Assembly (NCBI RefSeq): GCF_000142805.1
Contig: NC_013080.1
Coordinates: 1,426,001-1,490,000 of the forward strand
Direction of reading: 5' to 3'
Length of the DNA: 64,000 nt
Source: Lachancea thermotolerans CBS 6340
Lineage: Eukaryota > Ascomycota > Saccharomycetes > Saccharomycetales > Saccharomycetaceae
Shown: piece after piece, positions 63,567-64,000 of the stretch
Layout of the letters: the number at the start of each line of letters is the position of its first letter
How positions within the stretch are numbered: position 1 is the stretch's first letter
Program-made: the position numbers and the translations under genes
Notes under the pieces: model-generated
Database searches by the model: none
Told to the model about the DNA's origin: nothing
What the model saw: only the letters and a program-made list of their open reading frames with translations

Positions 63567-64000
63567 ATGCCTATGAAATACTTTTCACACGACGAGGCAG
63601 CTGACTTCCTTTCCATAGTTACCTCCAAGCATCTAGCGGTTGATGTTGTAGGCCGCAAACTTGGCGGTACCGTGGTAAGCTGTTCCAATGAGTGGTTCGC
63701 GGAAGCAAGAAATTTACTGGAGCCTCGGGCCCCTATCAGAGATGCCACGAAATTCGTGTTCGCGGGTGCATGGTATGATGGCTGGGAAACTAGGCGTCAT
63801 AACGAAGATGAATACGATTGGGTGATCTTGAAAATGGGCGTTGCAGCCGCTCGTATTGTTGGTTGTGAGGTCGACACTGCTTTTTTCAACGGTAATCACG
63901 CACCTGAAATCTCTGTCGACGCCTTGTACTCCGAGTCAGATGATGAGGTTTTGGAAACCGATGATCGCTGGGAAGAGGTGATTCCTAAGAAGGAGTGCGG
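63567..64000 (+). CDS. DAL2: Dal2 allantoicase, N-terminal part (cut by window edge)
   Basis: The frame from ATG 63567 is open through the right edge (144 complete codons; S. cerevisiae Dal2 343 aa). Allantoicase hydrolyses allantoate to urea and ureidoglycolate in purine-derived nitrogen use. Visible are KLGGTVVSCSNEWFAEARNL, then APIRDATKFV, AGAWYDGWETRRHNEDEYDW, VILKMGVAAARIVG, and EVDTAFFNGNHAPEISVDAL, all from the first allantoicase repeat. A second ATG two codons on is possible. GATA-type sites and a TATAAAAG box upstream suit nitrogen-regulated transcription by Gln3/Gat1. DAL2 stands next to ATP18, not in a DAL cluster, in the part visible. Confidence 0.95.
   Translation, partial: MPMKYFSHDEAADFLSIVTSKHLAVDVVGRKLGGTVVSCSNEWFAEARNLLEPRAPIRDATKFVFAGAWYDGWETRRHNEDEYDWVILKMGVAAARIVGCEVDTAFFNGNHAPEISVDALYSESDDEVLETDDRWEEVIPKKEC

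Overview
This is a gene-dense stretch of budding-yeast nuclear DNA. Almost every protein is recognisable as an orthologue of a Saccharomyces cerevisiae gene, the few introns have yeast-type signals (GTATGT, TACTAAC-like branch, AG), and three tRNA genes are present. The gene order interleaves two S. cerevisiae regions, chromosome VIII (YHR191-YHR206) and chromosome X (YJR130-YJR145), with orientations preserved. That is the pattern of a Saccharomycetaceae species that split off before the whole-genome duplication. Lachancea is my best guess for the genus; the species cannot be told from the sequence alone.

Layout. 1-10.3 kb: SKN7 (N-terminal part, cut by the window edge), SCH9, HTM1/MNL1, intron-containing RPS4, a YHR202W-type phosphoesterase, tRNA-Val(CAC). 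10.8-24.5 kb: MGM101, PMT4, a YJR142W Nudix protein, PPX1, IPA1, HIR3, and HOM6 with an intron. 24.6-36.8 kb: IML1, RPN10, the small spliced gene NBL1, MET5, an AIM18/AIM46 protein. 36.8-44.6 kb: a pseudouridine-catabolism fusion gene that S. cerevisiae lacks, TTI2, TIM8, MCM22, RIX1, tRNA-Lys(CTT). 44.7-56.2 kb: SGM1, XPT1, UTP9, NMD5, NVJ1, MDM31, tRNA-Phe(GAA) with an intron. 56.4-64 kb: EGD2, LNP1, CTF8, MNS1, STR2, ATP18, and the N-terminal part of DAL2, cut by the right edge.

Functional themes. HTM1 and MNS1 are the two GH47 mannosidases that act in sequence on misfolded glycoproteins. MET5, HOM6 and STR2 belong to sulfur amino-acid synthesis, and MET5 and HOM6 share a TCACGTGATATT element upstream. 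RIX1 and UTP9 are ribosome-assembly genes with PAC boxes; XPT1 and NMD5 have related motifs. RPN10 has an exact Rpn4 (PACE) site.

I see no transposon, virus-derived element, CRISPR array or unknown multi-gene system. The points most worth a second look are the PsuG-PsuK fusion with a presequence-like N terminus, a 748-nt ATG-free stretch upstream of SCH9, the HOM6 intron that splits the NADP-motif glycine codon, a NAGNAG splice acceptor in NBL1, and a GC-rich inverted repeat upstream of RPS4.
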